From an uncultured Collinsella sp. (GTDB lineage Bacteria; Actinomycetota; Coriobacteriia; Coriobacteriales; Coriobacteriaceae), in contig CABUTR010000010.1 of assembly GCA_902494555.1 (NCBI GenBank), positions 3,046 through 67,045 of the forward strand: DNA of 64,000 nucleotides. Reading direction: 5' to 3'. The translations under genes and the position numbers were made by a program. Every line of letters begins with the position of its first letter. Within the stretch, counting starts at the first letter, position 1. The notes beneath the pieces were generated by a model. The model did not search any database and was not told the DNA's origin. It worked only from the letters and a program-made list of their open reading frames with translations. Shown one piece after another: positions 25,474 through 34,422 of this stretch.

Positions 25474-25928
25474 TAGAGGAGGTCGAGGGGAAGCTGAGGA
25501 GCGTCACCCCAGAGCTTTTCTAGACGGTAGAACTCGCGGGCTTCGGGAGTGAAGACGTGGACGACGACCGAGCCGTAGTCCATGAGCATCCAGGTCTTCT
25601 GCTCACGGCCCTCGATGGAGAACGGATGCTCGCCGCAAGCCTCGGCGACCTTCTCCTCGATCTCGTCGACGATCGAATCGACCTGGCGGTTGTTGGTACC
25701 GGTGGCAAGCACAAAGTAGTCGCACACGTCGGAAAGCTCGGTCAGGTCGAGTACCTGCACGTCCTCGCCCTTCTTGTCGTAGGCGGCCTGCGCGGCGGCG
25801 CGGGCGACATCCTCGGCGGCGACACCGCTCGCGGACAGCGAGGCGGCGGTGCGGTCGGACGTGGCAACGAAACTCTTGTGCTCCACACCTTCAAGAATCT
25901 GCTCGTCGGTCATGGTCTCGTCGGCCAT
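25473..25928 (-). CDS. rsfS: Ribosomal silencing factor RsfS
   Basis: RsfS binds L14 on the 50S subunit and blocks subunit joining in starvation. The core VCDYFVLATGTNNRQVDSIVDEIEEKV and the C-terminal GREQKTWMLMDYGSVVVHVFTPEAREFYRLEKLWGDA are diagnostic. About 40 N-terminal residues extend beyond the usual 110-residue family. The ATG at 25928 follows AGAGGT. It ends an obgE-nadD-yqeK-rsfS unit. Confidence 0.95.
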   Translation of the reverse strand: MADETMTDEQILEGVEHKSFVATSDRTAASLSASGVAAEDVARAAAQAAYDKKGEDVQVLDLTELSDVCDYFVLATGTNNRQVDSIVDEIEEKVAEACGEHPFSIEGREQKTWMLMDYGSVVVHVFTPEAREFYRLEKLWGDAPQLPLDLL

Positions 25929-25956
25929 GGAATACCTCTTTCTAGACACACCCGAG

Positions 25957-26577
25957 CTAGCGCAGCTGGGCGTAATGGTTGTAAATCGTAATAGCCGTGG
26001 GATAAAGATAGCGCCTGGACTGGATCACATAGACCAGACCCTGCGCAAAACAGGAGAAGAACAACTCGTCGAGCGTCGACTCCCCCACCATCTTGCGCAG
26101 CGCATGTGCATAGTCGCCGTGGCGGTTGGGCTCGATGGCATCGGCCACAAAGACCACCATATCGAGCGGCGTCATGTCGCAGGCACCCACGGTGTGACGG
26201 TCGACGGCCTGGAAAACGGCCAGCGACAGCTCGGGAAAAAGCTGCGGAAGCTCATAGGCGGCAACCGGGCCATGCAAAAGCGGCGTCGCAGCGGAAGGAG
26301 AGCCGGCAACCTTGATGCCGTAGTGCAACGCGCGGGCCACGAGCTCGTCGTCGGAGAGAACCTTATCCCAGTCGTGAATCAGGCCGGCGGCGGCGGCATC
26401 AAAGCGGTCAACGCCGTAGACCTCGGCCAGATGAAGTGCGGTCTCGGCAACACCCAGCGAATGCACATAGCGCTTGCGCTTATCTTTCATGCGAACATCG
26501 AGCAGCTCTTGAATGCGCTTGAGCAGCGCGCGCTCATCGCCCTCAAACTGATCCTCTACCGACAACGTAGCCCCCAT
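25957..26577 (-). CDS. yqeK: YqeK family HD-domain hydrolase
   Basis: This family cleaves diadenosine tetraphosphate symmetrically to two ADP. The metal-binding HD pattern is visible: RYVHSLGVAETALHLAEVYG, then GLIHDWDKVLSD. HDRHT-like VDRHTVGACDMTPLDMVVFVADAIEPNR and a helical C terminus follow. The ATG at 26577 overlaps the nadD stop by one base. The nadD-yqeK-rsfS order is widespread. Confidence 0.92.
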   Translation of the reverse strand: MGATLSVEDQFEGDERALLKRIQELLDVRMKDKRKRYVHSLGVAETALHLAEVYGVDRFDAAAAGLIHDWDKVLSDDELVARALHYGIKVAGSPSAATPLLHGPVAAYELPQLFPELSLAVFQAVDRHTVGACDMTPLDMVVFVADAIEPNRHGDYAHALRKMVGESTLDELFFSCFAQGLVYVIQSRRYLYPTAITIYNHYAQLR

Positions 26578-27254
26578 CACTCAAAATCTTCTTGACCCAG
26601 ATCGACATACAAACTGCGCTTGCGAATGTAGCCGAGCACAGACTCGCTCGTAAGATAGCGCACGCTCATGCCGCGAGCAACTCGCTTACGAATGTTCGTC
26701 GAGCTGATCGCCAGCGCCGGAATCTGAATATAGCGCACATCGAACGGCAACCCAGACTCTTTGATTCGGGCACGCGCCGTATCGATATCAAAGCCCGGTC
26801 GCGTCGCCGCAATAAAGGTAGCAAGCTCAGCGATTCGCTCGGCATCATGCCAGGTCACAATATCGATAATCGCGTCGGCGCCCGTAATAAAGTAGAGCTT
26901 TACCTGCGGCGGGTAAAAGTCGCGAAGGGCATGAAGCGTATCGGCCGTATAGGTTACGCCCGGACGGTCAATCTCGAACCGGCTCGCCAAAAAGGCCGGG
27001 TTCGCGGCGGTGGCGAGGACCGTCATAGCATAACGGTCCTCGGCAGGCGTCACCGGCTTGTCAAGCTTAAAGGCGGGAGAGCCCGCCGGCATAAAGAGCA
27101 CAGCGTCCAAGTCGAGCGACTCGCGCGCCTGTTCGGCAGTCACCAGGTGCCCGTAATGAATCGGGTCGAATGTGCCGCCCATAATGCCAAGCCGAAACTC
27201 TTTGCCCTCTTTTATGGGCAGCTCGGGCAAACCGATTTCACCGCGCAGCGACAT
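26577..27254 (-). CDS. nadD: Nicotinate-nucleotide adenylyltransferase
   Basis: NadD makes deamido-NAD from nicotinate mononucleotide and ATP. The nucleotidyltransferase motifs are present: GIMGGTFDPIHYGHLVTAEQA (with HYGH) and the C-terminal ISSTNIRKRVARG. Residues 1-20 are an extra polar leader before the conserved GIMGGTFDP. It starts three bases after obgE. Confidence 0.96.
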   Translation of the reverse strand: MSLRGEIGLPELPIKEGKEFRLGIMGGTFDPIHYGHLVTAEQARESLDLDAVLFMPAGSPAFKLDKPVTPAEDRYAMTVLATAANPAFLASRFEIDRPGVTYTADTLHALRDFYPPQVKLYFITGADAIIDIVTWHDAERIAELATFIAATRPGFDIDTARARIKESGLPFDVRYIQIPALAISSTNIRKRVARGMSVRYLTSESVLGYIRKRSLYVDLGQEDFE

Positions 27255-27257
27255 GGC

Positions 27258-28724
27258 TTACTCGCCCTCCGAGGTCTCGGCATCGTCCGCGGCATCCGCC
27301 GCATCGACAACCTCGACGCCCTCATCCGCAGCATCGGCCACGTCAATGGCCTCAACGGCAACGTCATCGCCAGCGTCCTCGAGCTCCTCGTACTCCGAGA
27401 AGTCCTCAGCGCCCTCAAAGTCAAAGGCGCGCTGGCAAATGCGGACCTCGTCGCCCGCACGGCAACCGGCCTTCTCGAGCGCGTCGTCAACACCCATACG
27501 CGCAAACTTATGCTGCAGGTAGATGACAGCTTCCTCGTTTTCCCAGTCGGTCTGGATGACCATGCGCTCAATCGCGCGACCAACCACACGGAAGGCACCG
27601 GGCTCTTCCTGGACAATGCGAAACCGCTTCTCGCGCTGCAGACGGCGGCGCTCCCACTCCTCGTCGCGCAGATCGACCGGCTCATCGGAAACCGCCAACT
27701 CGGCGCGCAGCTTAGCCACCTGCTCGCCCACGGCAAGCATCAGCGTGTTGAGGCCGGCGCCCGTCACGGCAGACACGGCAAAGAACATATGTCCGTCGTC
27801 GAGCGCGGCGCGCTTGAGATCGGCAATCTTGTCGGCCGTGCCCGGCGCGTCGCACTTGTTGGCGACGACGATCTGCGGACGCTCCGAAAGCTCGGCGCCA
27901 TACTGCTCGAGCTCACGGTTGATGATGCGGTAATCCTCAACCGGGTCGCGATCCTCAAAACCGCCCGTCATGTCGACGACATGCATGATGAGCGCCGTAC
28001 GCTCGATGTGGCGCAGGAACTGGTGGCCCAGGCCCTTGCCCTCGCTCGCGCCCTCGATCAAACCAGGAACGTCGGCAACGACGTAAGAATACTCACCGGC
28101 ACGCACCATGCCGAGGTTCGGCACGAGCGTTGTAAACGGATAGTCGGCGATCTTGGGACGGGCGGCACTCATGCGCGCGATGAGCGAGGACTTGCCCACC
28201 GAGGGGAAGCCCACGAGCGCAGCATCGGCCATAAGCTTCATCTCGAGCTCAATCCAGTGCTCTTCGGCCGGTTCGCCCAGCTGAGCGAACGCGGGCGCGC
28301 GGCGCACCGACGTCACAAAGTGCGTGTTGCCCAGGCCACCGGCACCGCCGGGCGCCACGACAACGCGCTCGCCATCGTGCACCAGGTCGGCAATCTCGAA
28401 CATCGGGGTCTGCGTCTCGGGGTCGAGCTCGCGCACCACGGTGCCCATAGGGACCTTGAGAATCAGGTCCTCGCCGCTCTTACCGTTACGACGGGCACCC
28501 TGCCCGTGCGTGCCGCGCTCGGCGCGGAAGTGATGCTTAAAGCGGTAATCGATCAGCGAAGACAGCTGAGCATCGGCCTGGATGACGACGTTGCCGCCAC
28601 GACCGCCGTCGCCGCCATCGGGGCCGCCCTTGGGGACAAATGCCTCGCGCCTAAACGACATGCATCCGGCTCCGCCGTCGCCGCCGCACACGTTAATGCG
28701 GCTGATATCGGTGAACTGTGACAA
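27258..28724 (-). CDS. obgE: Obg family GTPase
   Basis: This is an essential GTPase of 50S assembly and stress control. The glycine-rich Obg fold opens with CGGDGGAGCMSFRREAFVPKGGPDGGDGG. The G domain has GFPSVGKSSLI (G1), DVPGLIEGASEG (G3) and NKCD (G4). A C-terminal OCT domain (about residues 345-430) is followed by a 50-residue Asp/Glu/Ala tail. The start is TTG with GGAGG nine bases upstream, placed directly after a terminator hairpin, so expression may be attenuated. Confidence 0.97.
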   Translation of the reverse strand: MSQFTDISRINVCGGDGGAGCMSFRREAFVPKGGPDGGDGGRGGNVVIQADAQLSSLIDYRFKHHFRAERGTHGQGARRNGKSGEDLILKVPMGTVVRELDPETQTPMFEIADLVHDGERVVVAPGGAGGLGNTHFVTSVRRAPAFAQLGEPAEEHWIELEMKLMADAALVGFPSVGKSSLIARMSAARPKIADYPFTTLVPNLGMVRAGEYSYVVADVPGLIEGASEGKGLGHQFLRHIERTALIMHVVDMTGGFEDRDPVEDYRIINRELEQYGAELSERPQIVVANKCDAPGTADKIADLKRAALDDGHMFFAVSAVTGAGLNTLMLAVGEQVAKLRAELAVSDEPVDLRDEEWERRRLQREKRFRIVQEEPGAFRVVGRAIERMVIQTDWENEEAVIYLQHKFARMGVDDALEKAGCRAGDEVRICQRAFDFEGAEDFSEYEELEDAGDDVAVEAIDVADAADEGVEVVDAADAADDAETSEGE

Positions 28725-28739
28725 CAGAATCGCCTCCTA

Positions 28740-28783
28740 CAAAAAGAGGGAGACCCTTGAATCCTAAAACTCAAGTGCCTCCC
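28740..28783 (-). terminator. Intrinsic terminator between rpmA and obgE
   Basis: On the minus strand the 13-base arms GGGAGGCACTTGA and TCAAGGGTCTCCC (28771-28783 and 28748-28760) pair with one mismatch and one G-U around a 10-base loop. TCTTTTTG follows. The T-run lies within a few bases of the obgE ribosome-binding site. Confidence 0.85.
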
Positions 28784-28808
28784 ACATATGTGCTCTATGA
28801 AGGGTGAA

Positions 28809-29066
28809 TTACGCGTTCGCGAGCGGGCGTACGCTGACCCTGTGCTTGATACCCTTGTGGAACTCAACGGTACCGTCGACCAGCGCGAACAGCGTGTCGT
28901 CCTTGCCACGGCCAACGTTCTCACCCGGGTGGATGTGCGTGCCGTGCTGACGGACGAGAATCGTGCCCGTGGTTACCGTCTGGCCGGCATAGCGCTTCGT
29001 GCCAAGGCGCTGACCGCGGGAGTCACGGCCATTACGGGAGGAACCGAGTCCTTTTTTGTGTGCCAT
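28809..29066 (-). CDS. rpmA: 50S ribosomal protein L27
   Basis: L27 contributes its N terminus to the peptidyl-transferase centre. The 85 residues show AHKKGLGSSRNGRDS, RLGTKRYAGQ and ILVRQHGTHIHPGENVGRGKDDTLFAL, all diagnostic. The mature-type N terminus has no cleavable leader of the Firmicutes kind. It follows rplU by 33 bases. Confidence 0.97.
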   Translation of the reverse strand: MAHKKGLGSSRNGRDSRGQRLGTKRYAGQTVTTGTILVRQHGTHIHPGENVGRGKDDTLFALVDGTVEFHKGIKHRVSVRPLANA

Positions 29067-29099
29067 TGTGTATACCTACTCTTTCGTTACGAGTGTAAT

Positions 29100-29474
29100 C
29101 TACTCGGCGACGGGAGCCTCGGCAACAGCCTCGGCCTCTGCCTTGACAGCCTTCTTGGCGCGGGACGTAGCCTGGACCTTCACGATCTTCAGCTTGGTGA
29201 GCTGCTGACGGTGACCCTTCAGACGACGATAGCGCTTACGCTTGTGGAACTTGAAGACCAGCTGCTTCTCGCCCTTGAACTGCTCAACGATCTGAGCGGT
29301 AACCTTGGCCTTGGCCAGCTTGTCGGGATCGGTGACGATCTTCTTACCATCGTTGAGGAAGATGACCGGCAGGGTGACCTTGTCGCCCTCATTGCCCTCG
29401 ATCTTCTCGACGGTGATGACATCGTCGGTGGCGACCTTGTACTGCTTGCCGCCCGTGTTAACGATTGCGTACAT
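29100..29474 (-). CDS. rplU: 50S ribosomal protein L21
   Basis: L21 binds 23S rRNA in the 50S subunit. The core begins MYAIVNTGGKQYKVA and includes FKFHKRKRYRRLKGHRQQLTKLKI. An Ala/Glu/Val-rich tail of about 20 residues is added beyond the normal 103. The ATG at 29474 is chosen by the conserved MYAIV start. It is transcribed from a near-consensus promoter inside the 3' end of the preceding gene. Confidence 0.97.
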   Translation of the reverse strand: MYAIVNTGGKQYKVATDDVITVEKIEGNEGDKVTLPVIFLNDGKKIVTDPDKLAKAKVTAQIVEQFKGEKQLVFKFHKRKRYRRLKGHRQQLTKLKIVKVQATSRAKKAVKAEAEAVAEAPVAE

Positions 29475-29516
29475 GTTTACTTGCCCTTCATGCATCAGTT
29501 AGTGCAACAGCCGAAT

Positions 29517-29545
29517 ATAGTAGCAGGCGAAAATACCCCCGTCAA
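29517..29545 (-). promoter_or_regulatory. rplU-rpmA promoter
   Basis: On the minus strand TTGACG (29540-29545) and TACTAT (29517-29522) are exactly 17 bases apart. The -35 box includes the stop codon of the upstream gene. The leader is about 36 bases. Confidence 0.8.
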
Positions 29546-30354
29546 CGAGTATGTGGAGCAAATCCACAAGTTCGCACAGGTATGGGGCTGACGAGTCGGC
29601 CCTCGTCGTCCTCGCATGCTTGATTCTGACGCTCGACATCGTAGGAGCAGATGGTCACGAGGTCTTGCATACCGGTGGAAACAATAGGTGCATCCACGCC
29701 CGGGGTCAAGCCCTGCAACAAAACATCAGCTGCAGAAAGCAAAATTTCCGGACGCATGGAGCCCTCGTTATCGGCATGGGTGTCGAGCATGAGCACCAAA
29801 TGGTCCGGGCGCTCCCCCGCCGTGAGCTCATAGCCCACGAGCGTGTGATCCAAATCCAAGCGCTTGCTCTTTTTGCCGCGCGCGTAGTCGATGCCATGGT
29901 CCGCGCGCAGCGTGTCGATCGCGCGACGCACCTCGTCGGCGCTTACGGGCGCCTCGGGATCCAAGTGCAGGTCGATGCGATACGACAGGCGCGTGAGCTG
30001 CGCCGTCAACGCCGGCGTGCGCACGTCGATGTACGCCGCCTCGATGGGCGCCAGATCGGCCGGAGACGCCGCAGCCAGGCGCCCAAACGCCTCGTCGAGC
30101 GCCACGAACTCGGTCATAAACAGGTCATACCACTCACAGGTCGACGACGTACCCACCGGTAGCGCCGAAGAGAAGCCCACGCGCATGTGAGGAGAGAAGC
30201 CCTGCGTGACGGCATAGGGAAGTCCCGCACGGCGCACGATGCGCTCAATGGTATGGATTACTTCGAGATGGCCCAGGTACTTAAGGCGATCGCGCTTGCC
30301 ATAGCGAACACGAAGCCTAAAGAGCGTGGGGTTGTCGGTCAGGCGCTCACTCAT
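29542..30354 (-). CDS. TIGR03936 family radical-SAM-associated protein (DUF2344)
   Basis: The function is unknown. The family is always linked to, or fused with, the TIGR03960 radical-SAM protein, and the pair overlaps here by four bases. Visible blocks are RLRVRYGKRDRLKYLGHLEVIHTIERIVRRAGLPYA, GFSPHMRVGFSSALPVGTSS and YDLFMTEF. No cofactor motif is seen. In many genomes an RNase E/G gene follows this pair before rplU; here rplU follows directly. Confidence 0.85.
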   Translation of the reverse strand: MSERLTDNPTLFRLRVRYGKRDRLKYLGHLEVIHTIERIVRRAGLPYAVTQGFSPHMRVGFSSALPVGTSSTCEWYDLFMTEFVALDEAFGRLAAASPADLAPIEAAYIDVRTPALTAQLTRLSYRIDLHLDPEAPVSADEVRRAIDTLRADHGIDYARGKKSKRLDLDHTLVGYELTAGERPDHLVLMLDTHADNEGSMRPEILLSAADVLLQGLTPGVDAPIVSTGMQDLVTICSYDVERQNQACEDDEGRLVSPIPVRTCGFAPHTR

Positions 30355-32228
30355 GCGCGATCACCCATCAATACATTCTTGGCGTGGAGCGTGGGGCAGA
30401 TTCCGCAGCCGGTGCACGACGTGCGGGTGCAGTCGGGAGTCGTGACGCCCTCGAGCGAGCGACGGTACTCGCGCTCGAGGAAGCCGCGCGTGCAGCCGGG
30501 GCTCACGTGCTCCCACGGCAGGCGCCAGTCCAACTCGTAGGGTAGGTGCACGAGCTCATTGAGGTCGATGCCGTTTTTGGCAGCAGCCTCCTTCCAATTA
30601 TCGAGCGAAAAATGCTCTACCCAGGCGTCAAAGCGAGAGCCAGCGCGCCAAGCATCGATGATGACGGGCGTCATGTCACGACCGGCGCGGGAAAGCGCGG
30701 CCTCGATGAGCGAGGTCTCGGCATCGTGGTAATGCACGCGGACGGCACGGTTGCGAACGCTCGTGATAAGCAGCTTCTGGCGACGCTTGACGTCGTCGTA
30801 GTCGAGCTGCGGGCACCACTGGAACGGCGTGGCAGCCTTGGGGATAAAGACCGAAACCGAGATGGACACCGAGATCGAGCCGCGACGAGCCTTGGGCACC
30901 ACGGAACGACCAAGCTCCAGCACGTGATCGGCCAGATTGGCGATGGCCACGATGTCCTCGTCGCGCTCACCGGGAAGGCCCATCATAAAGTAGAGCTTCA
31001 TGCGGTTCCAGCCGGCCTCGAAGGCCGCCTTGGCCGCACGGTCCAGGTCCTCCTCGGTCACGTTCTTGTTAATGATGTCGCGCATGCGCTGGCTGCCGGC
31101 CTCGGGCGCAAACGTCAGGCCGCCCTTCTTTTCGCCGGCGACCGACTCGGCCATATCCACGCCAAACGAATCCAAGCGCTGCGACGGAATAGACACGCGA
31201 ATACCCGTATCCTCCAGGCGACGGTTGAGCCTGCCGAGCACGTCACGAATGCAGGAGTGGTCGGTCGTGGAAAGCGAGGTCAGCGACACCTCGTCATAGC
31301 CGGTCTTTTCCAGACCCTGAATCACCGACGAGACGATCTGGTCGGCCGAACGCTCGCGCACCGGGCGATACGTCATGCCGGCCTGGCAAAAACGACAGCC
31401 GCGAGCGCAGCCGCGCAGAATCTCGATAGACAGGCGGTCGTGGACCAGCTGCGCATAGGGCACGCACGACTGCGACAGCGGATTCGTGGCGCCGAAATCC
31501 TCGACGACGCGCTTGTAGACCACGGTCGGCGCATCCTTGCCTTCACGCGGCACGGTGTAGCCATGCGGCGAGCAGGGCTCGTCGTGACGAACCTCATAGA
31601 GCGACGGCACGTAGTTTCCGGCAATGGATGCAAGCTGCTCGACAATCTGCGCGCGCGGGACCCCTTCGTCACGCAGGCGGCGATGCAGCTGGCAGGTCTC
31701 GAGCAGCGATTCCTCGCCCTCACCGATGAGGATGGCATCGAAGAAGGCCGCGTACGGCTCGGGGTTGTACACCGAGGGGCCGCCGGCGATGATGATGGGG
31801 TCGTCTTCACCTCGGTCGGCCGCTAACAGCGGAATGCCAGCGAGGTCGAGTGCCTCGAGGAAGTTCGTCACCGCCATCTCGTGCGGCACATGCAGACCGA
31901 CGATATCAAACGAAGCGACCGGCGCTGCACCCTCGAGTGAGAGCAGCGGAATGCCCGCCTCGCGCATAGCGTCACCCATATCGGGCCACGGCACATAGCC
32001 ACGCTCGCAGGAGATGCCCTCGGCCTGGTTAAGGATGTTGTAGAGGATGGCGATACCCTGGTTGGGCAGACCAACCTCGTACACATCCGGGTAGATCAGG
32101 CAGCAACGGTAATCGGCATCGGCCTTGGAAAGCGTGCCCCACTCGTGATCGATATAGCGACTCGGCTTCTCGACCTTGGCGAGCAACGGCTCAATTAAAT
32201 GAAAACAATCTTGGTATGCAACGCGCAA
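30351..32228 (-). CDS. TIGR03960 family B12-binding radical-SAM protein
   Basis: This is an uncharacterised radical-SAM enzyme. An N-terminal cobalamin-binding-like Rossmann region (about residues 30-170, LIYPDVYEVGLPNQGIAILYNILNQ) precedes the SAM domain. Its cluster motif is RGCARGCRFCQAG (Cys-x3-Cys-x2-Cys). A C-terminal SCTGCGICPT cluster could hold a second iron-sulphur centre. The start is TTG with AGGGG upstream. Association with DUF2344 and rplU suggests a role near RNA or ribosomes, but the substrate is not known. Confidence 0.88.
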   Translation of the reverse strand: MRVAYQDCFHLIEPLLAKVEKPSRYIDHEWGTLSKADADYRCCLIYPDVYEVGLPNQGIAILYNILNQAEGISCERGYVPWPDMGDAMREAGIPLLSLEGAAPVASFDIVGLHVPHEMAVTNFLEALDLAGIPLLAADRGEDDPIIIAGGPSVYNPEPYAAFFDAILIGEGEESLLETCQLHRRLRDEGVPRAQIVEQLASIAGNYVPSLYEVRHDEPCSPHGYTVPREGKDAPTVVYKRVVEDFGATNPLSQSCVPYAQLVHDRLSIEILRGCARGCRFCQAGMTYRPVRERSADQIVSSVIQGLEKTGYDEVSLTSLSTTDHSCIRDVLGRLNRRLEDTGIRVSIPSQRLDSFGVDMAESVAGEKKGGLTFAPEAGSQRMRDIINKNVTEEDLDRAAKAAFEAGWNRMKLYFMMGLPGERDEDIVAIANLADHVLELGRSVVPKARRGSISVSISVSVFIPKAATPFQWCPQLDYDDVKRRQKLLITSVRNRAVRVHYHDAETSLIEAALSRAGRDMTPVIIDAWRAGSRFDAWVEHFSLDNWKEAAAKNGIDLNELVHLPYELDWRLPWEHVSPGCTRGFLEREYRRSLEGVTTPDCTRTSCTGCGICPTLHAKNVLMGDRA

Positions 32229-32238
32229 CGGAAAACCC

Positions 32239-33168
32239 CTAAGCAGCGAGATCTGATGCGTCCTGGTAGGACGCCATAGGACGGGTAGCGCCCGCGACCG
32301 TGGTTACCAGATCGCGAACGCGGGAGAACGTGGCAGTAACCACCTCGTTGGCACGGCTGTAGTCGACATCGCGCTCGTAGAGCGAAACAAGCGCACGGCC
32401 CATGCCGTAGGTGCCCGCGGCAGCAGTGAGCGCCTTGACGGCAAACCCAATATGCGGCGTCTGTTTGACGAGTGCGCGAGTGACCGCGCGGATCACAAGA
32501 CCGCCGGCAAGCACGCCCGCGACCTCGTAGCCGCGCTCAGGCTTAATGCCGCGTCCAAAGACGGCAGCGAGCTCAAAGAGCATGCCCACCTGCGCCAGCG
32601 CCATAACGGGATAATCGGCGCCTGGCAAAAACACCAGTGCACCGGTCGCCATATTGGTGAGCGCGCACGAGGTGATGATACGATTGGCCGCCGCGATGCG
32701 CATGAAGGCAAAGTTCGCCGCAAAAGCCGTTTCCTTGTCGGTGCGGTCGAGAATCCAGCGGGCAAGCGTCTCGAGCAGATACGTCTTATCGGTTGCCGCG
32801 ACAACGCCGAGCATGGGCGTGGACTCCTCGATAAACGGCACCTCCACAGCAGACTCGGCAAGCACGCACACGGGCGCGCCGGCGATCACGAGCTCCTGCA
32901 CGGCACTCTCCAAGCGGTCGGAACCACACGAGAGCACCAGCACCACATCGGTATCGGTCTTTGGAGCAATTCGCTCCTCCCCCAGACGCTCGACGCGCAC
33001 AATGCCCGAGGTCGTCTGCGGCACAAAGGCGTCACGCACCGTCTCGGCCAGAAAGCGCGAGGCGGACGAATCCAGATAGACCGAAACGCGCACCGGCGTA
33101 TCGGAATCCTTCTTAACGGACACGCCCATCTTAAAAGCGCGGGTCAGCTTATCTACGGGAATTTTCAT
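32239..33168 (-). CDS. DUF697-like membrane protein
   Basis: The function is unknown. Residues 1-130 resemble a soluble Rossmann-like domain without a P-loop. From about residue 155, the segment AANRIITSCALTNMATGALV with GADYPVMALAQVGMLFELA and RGYEVAGVLAGGLVIRAVTRALV matches the DUF697/YcjF-type hydrophobic domain, probably two to four membrane segments. It starts after GGAGGGG and lies between rodA and the radical-SAM pair in one unit. No partner can be named from the sequence. Confidence 0.75.
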   Translation of the reverse strand: MKIPVDKLTRAFKMGVSVKKDSDTPVRVSVYLDSSASRFLAETVRDAFVPQTTSGIVRVERLGEERIAPKTDTDVVLVLSCGSDRLESAVQELVIAGAPVCVLAESAVEVPFIEESTPMLGVVAATDKTYLLETLARWILDRTDKETAFAANFAFMRIAAANRIITSCALTNMATGALVFLPGADYPVMALAQVGMLFELAAVFGRGIKPERGYEVAGVLAGGLVIRAVTRALVKQTPHIGFAVKALTAAAGTYGMGRALVSLYERDVDYSRANEVVTATFSRVRDLVTTVAGATRPMASYQDASDLAA

Positions 33169-33186
33169 AGCAAACCCCTCCAGCGG

Positions 33187-34413
33187 TTACGCGGCGCCCG
33201 AACGATGCCGCCATATGGATTGTACGATACCCACCGTCAGCAGCTGAATCATCATCGAAGACGAACCGAAGCTAATAAACGGTAGCGGAATACCGGTAAT
33301 CGGCATCATGCCGATGCACATGCCGATGTTTTCGAAGGTCTGGAACGCCCACATGCCAACGATGCCCACACACGAAAGACGCAAAAACAGCGACTCACAC
33401 TTAAAGGCGACGCGAATCGTCGAAAAGATCAACAGCACGTAGAGGCACAGGAGCAAAAAGGAACCGCAAAAGCCAAAGGTCTCGGACAGGAAGGCGAAGA
33501 CGAAGTCGGTGTGGAACTCAGGCAGAAAGCCGCCGGCCGACTGCGTCGCATGGCCCAAACCCTTACCAAAGAAGCCGCCCGAGCCAACGGCGATAAGCGA
33601 CTGCTGCAGGTTGTAGGCATCGTCCGAATCGGCATTATCGGGGTCGATAAAGACCGTCAGACGGTTCATCTGATACTGCTTGATGAGCACATCGTGGCCG
33701 AGCAACGAATCAAAGACCGAATCGAGCGCCAGGACGAGGGCCACCAGGCCCACGAGCAGGGCCAGGGTCGACAGCACCCATTCGCGGCGTGCACCGCTCA
33801 TGCAGATGACGATGGCACCCGAGACCAGCACGACCAGCCCCGAGCCCAGGTCGCCCATGGCGACGACGGCCAAAAACGGGATGGACAGCATACCGCAGAG
33901 CTTGACGTAGTCGCGAACGGTATCGATGCGGCCGTTGTATTGCGAGCCAAGCGTGGCGATAAAGAAGATGGTGATAAGCTTGGCAAGCTCAACGGGCTGG
34001 AATGTCAAGCCGATACCGGGAATCTTGATCCAGCCCGTCATGCCCAGACCACCCGTATAGGACAGGCCCGGAATCTTGGGCGAGAAGATCACGATCAGGT
34101 CGATGACGAGCAGCGCCGTCGAGAAGTTGGAGATGCCGCGCAGGTCGGTACGCCAGACCAGCACCGCCAGCACCGCCCCGATACCAATTCCCAGCAGGTG
34201 ACGCGAGAACGAGGCATCGGCCTTAAACTGCGAGGCCGACCAGATAATGATGGCACCATAGGCGACGAGCGCCACTGTAGCCACGAGCACACCGATATGC
34301 ACCTTTTGGCGAAACGTGCCGCGCGAAGCCGAAAGTTGCTTGTTGACGCGGTCCAGGCTGCTGCGAGAGCCGGTCTTGGTTGAACGGAACAGATCCGCCG
34401 GAGAAAAATCCAT
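33187..34413 (-). CDS. rodA: Rod-shape SEDS peptidoglycan polymerase RodA
   Basis: This SEDS-family glycosyltransferase polymerises lateral-wall peptidoglycan with PBP2. About ten membrane segments follow a 40-residue cytosolic head. The SEDS landmarks are FQPVELAKL, LGSGLVVLVSG and the C-terminal GIPLPFISFGSSSMMIQL. It lies directly downstream of mrdA with GGAGG before the ATG. The context (mreBCD, PBP2) favours RodA over FtsW. Confidence 0.95.
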   Translation of the reverse strand: MDFSPADLFRSTKTGSRSSLDRVNKQLSASRGTFRQKVHIGVLVATVALVAYGAIIIWSASQFKADASFSRHLLGIGIGAVLAVLVWRTDLRGISNFSTALLVIDLIVIFSPKIPGLSYTGGLGMTGWIKIPGIGLTFQPVELAKLITIFFIATLGSQYNGRIDTVRDYVKLCGMLSIPFLAVVAMGDLGSGLVVLVSGAIVICMSGARREWVLSTLALLVGLVALVLALDSVFDSLLGHDVLIKQYQMNRLTVFIDPDNADSDDAYNLQQSLIAVGSGGFFGKGLGHATQSAGGFLPEFHTDFVFAFLSETFGFCGSFLLLCLYVLLIFSTIRVAFKCESLFLRLSCVGIVGMWAFQTFENIGMCIGMMPITGIPLPFISFGSSSMMIQLLTVGIVQSIWRHRSGAA

Positions 34414-34422
34414 CGCAACCTC

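Noticed and set aside
26592..28721. A 709-codon plus-strand open frame
   Set aside because: Antisense to nadD and obgE, which have full catalytic motifs.
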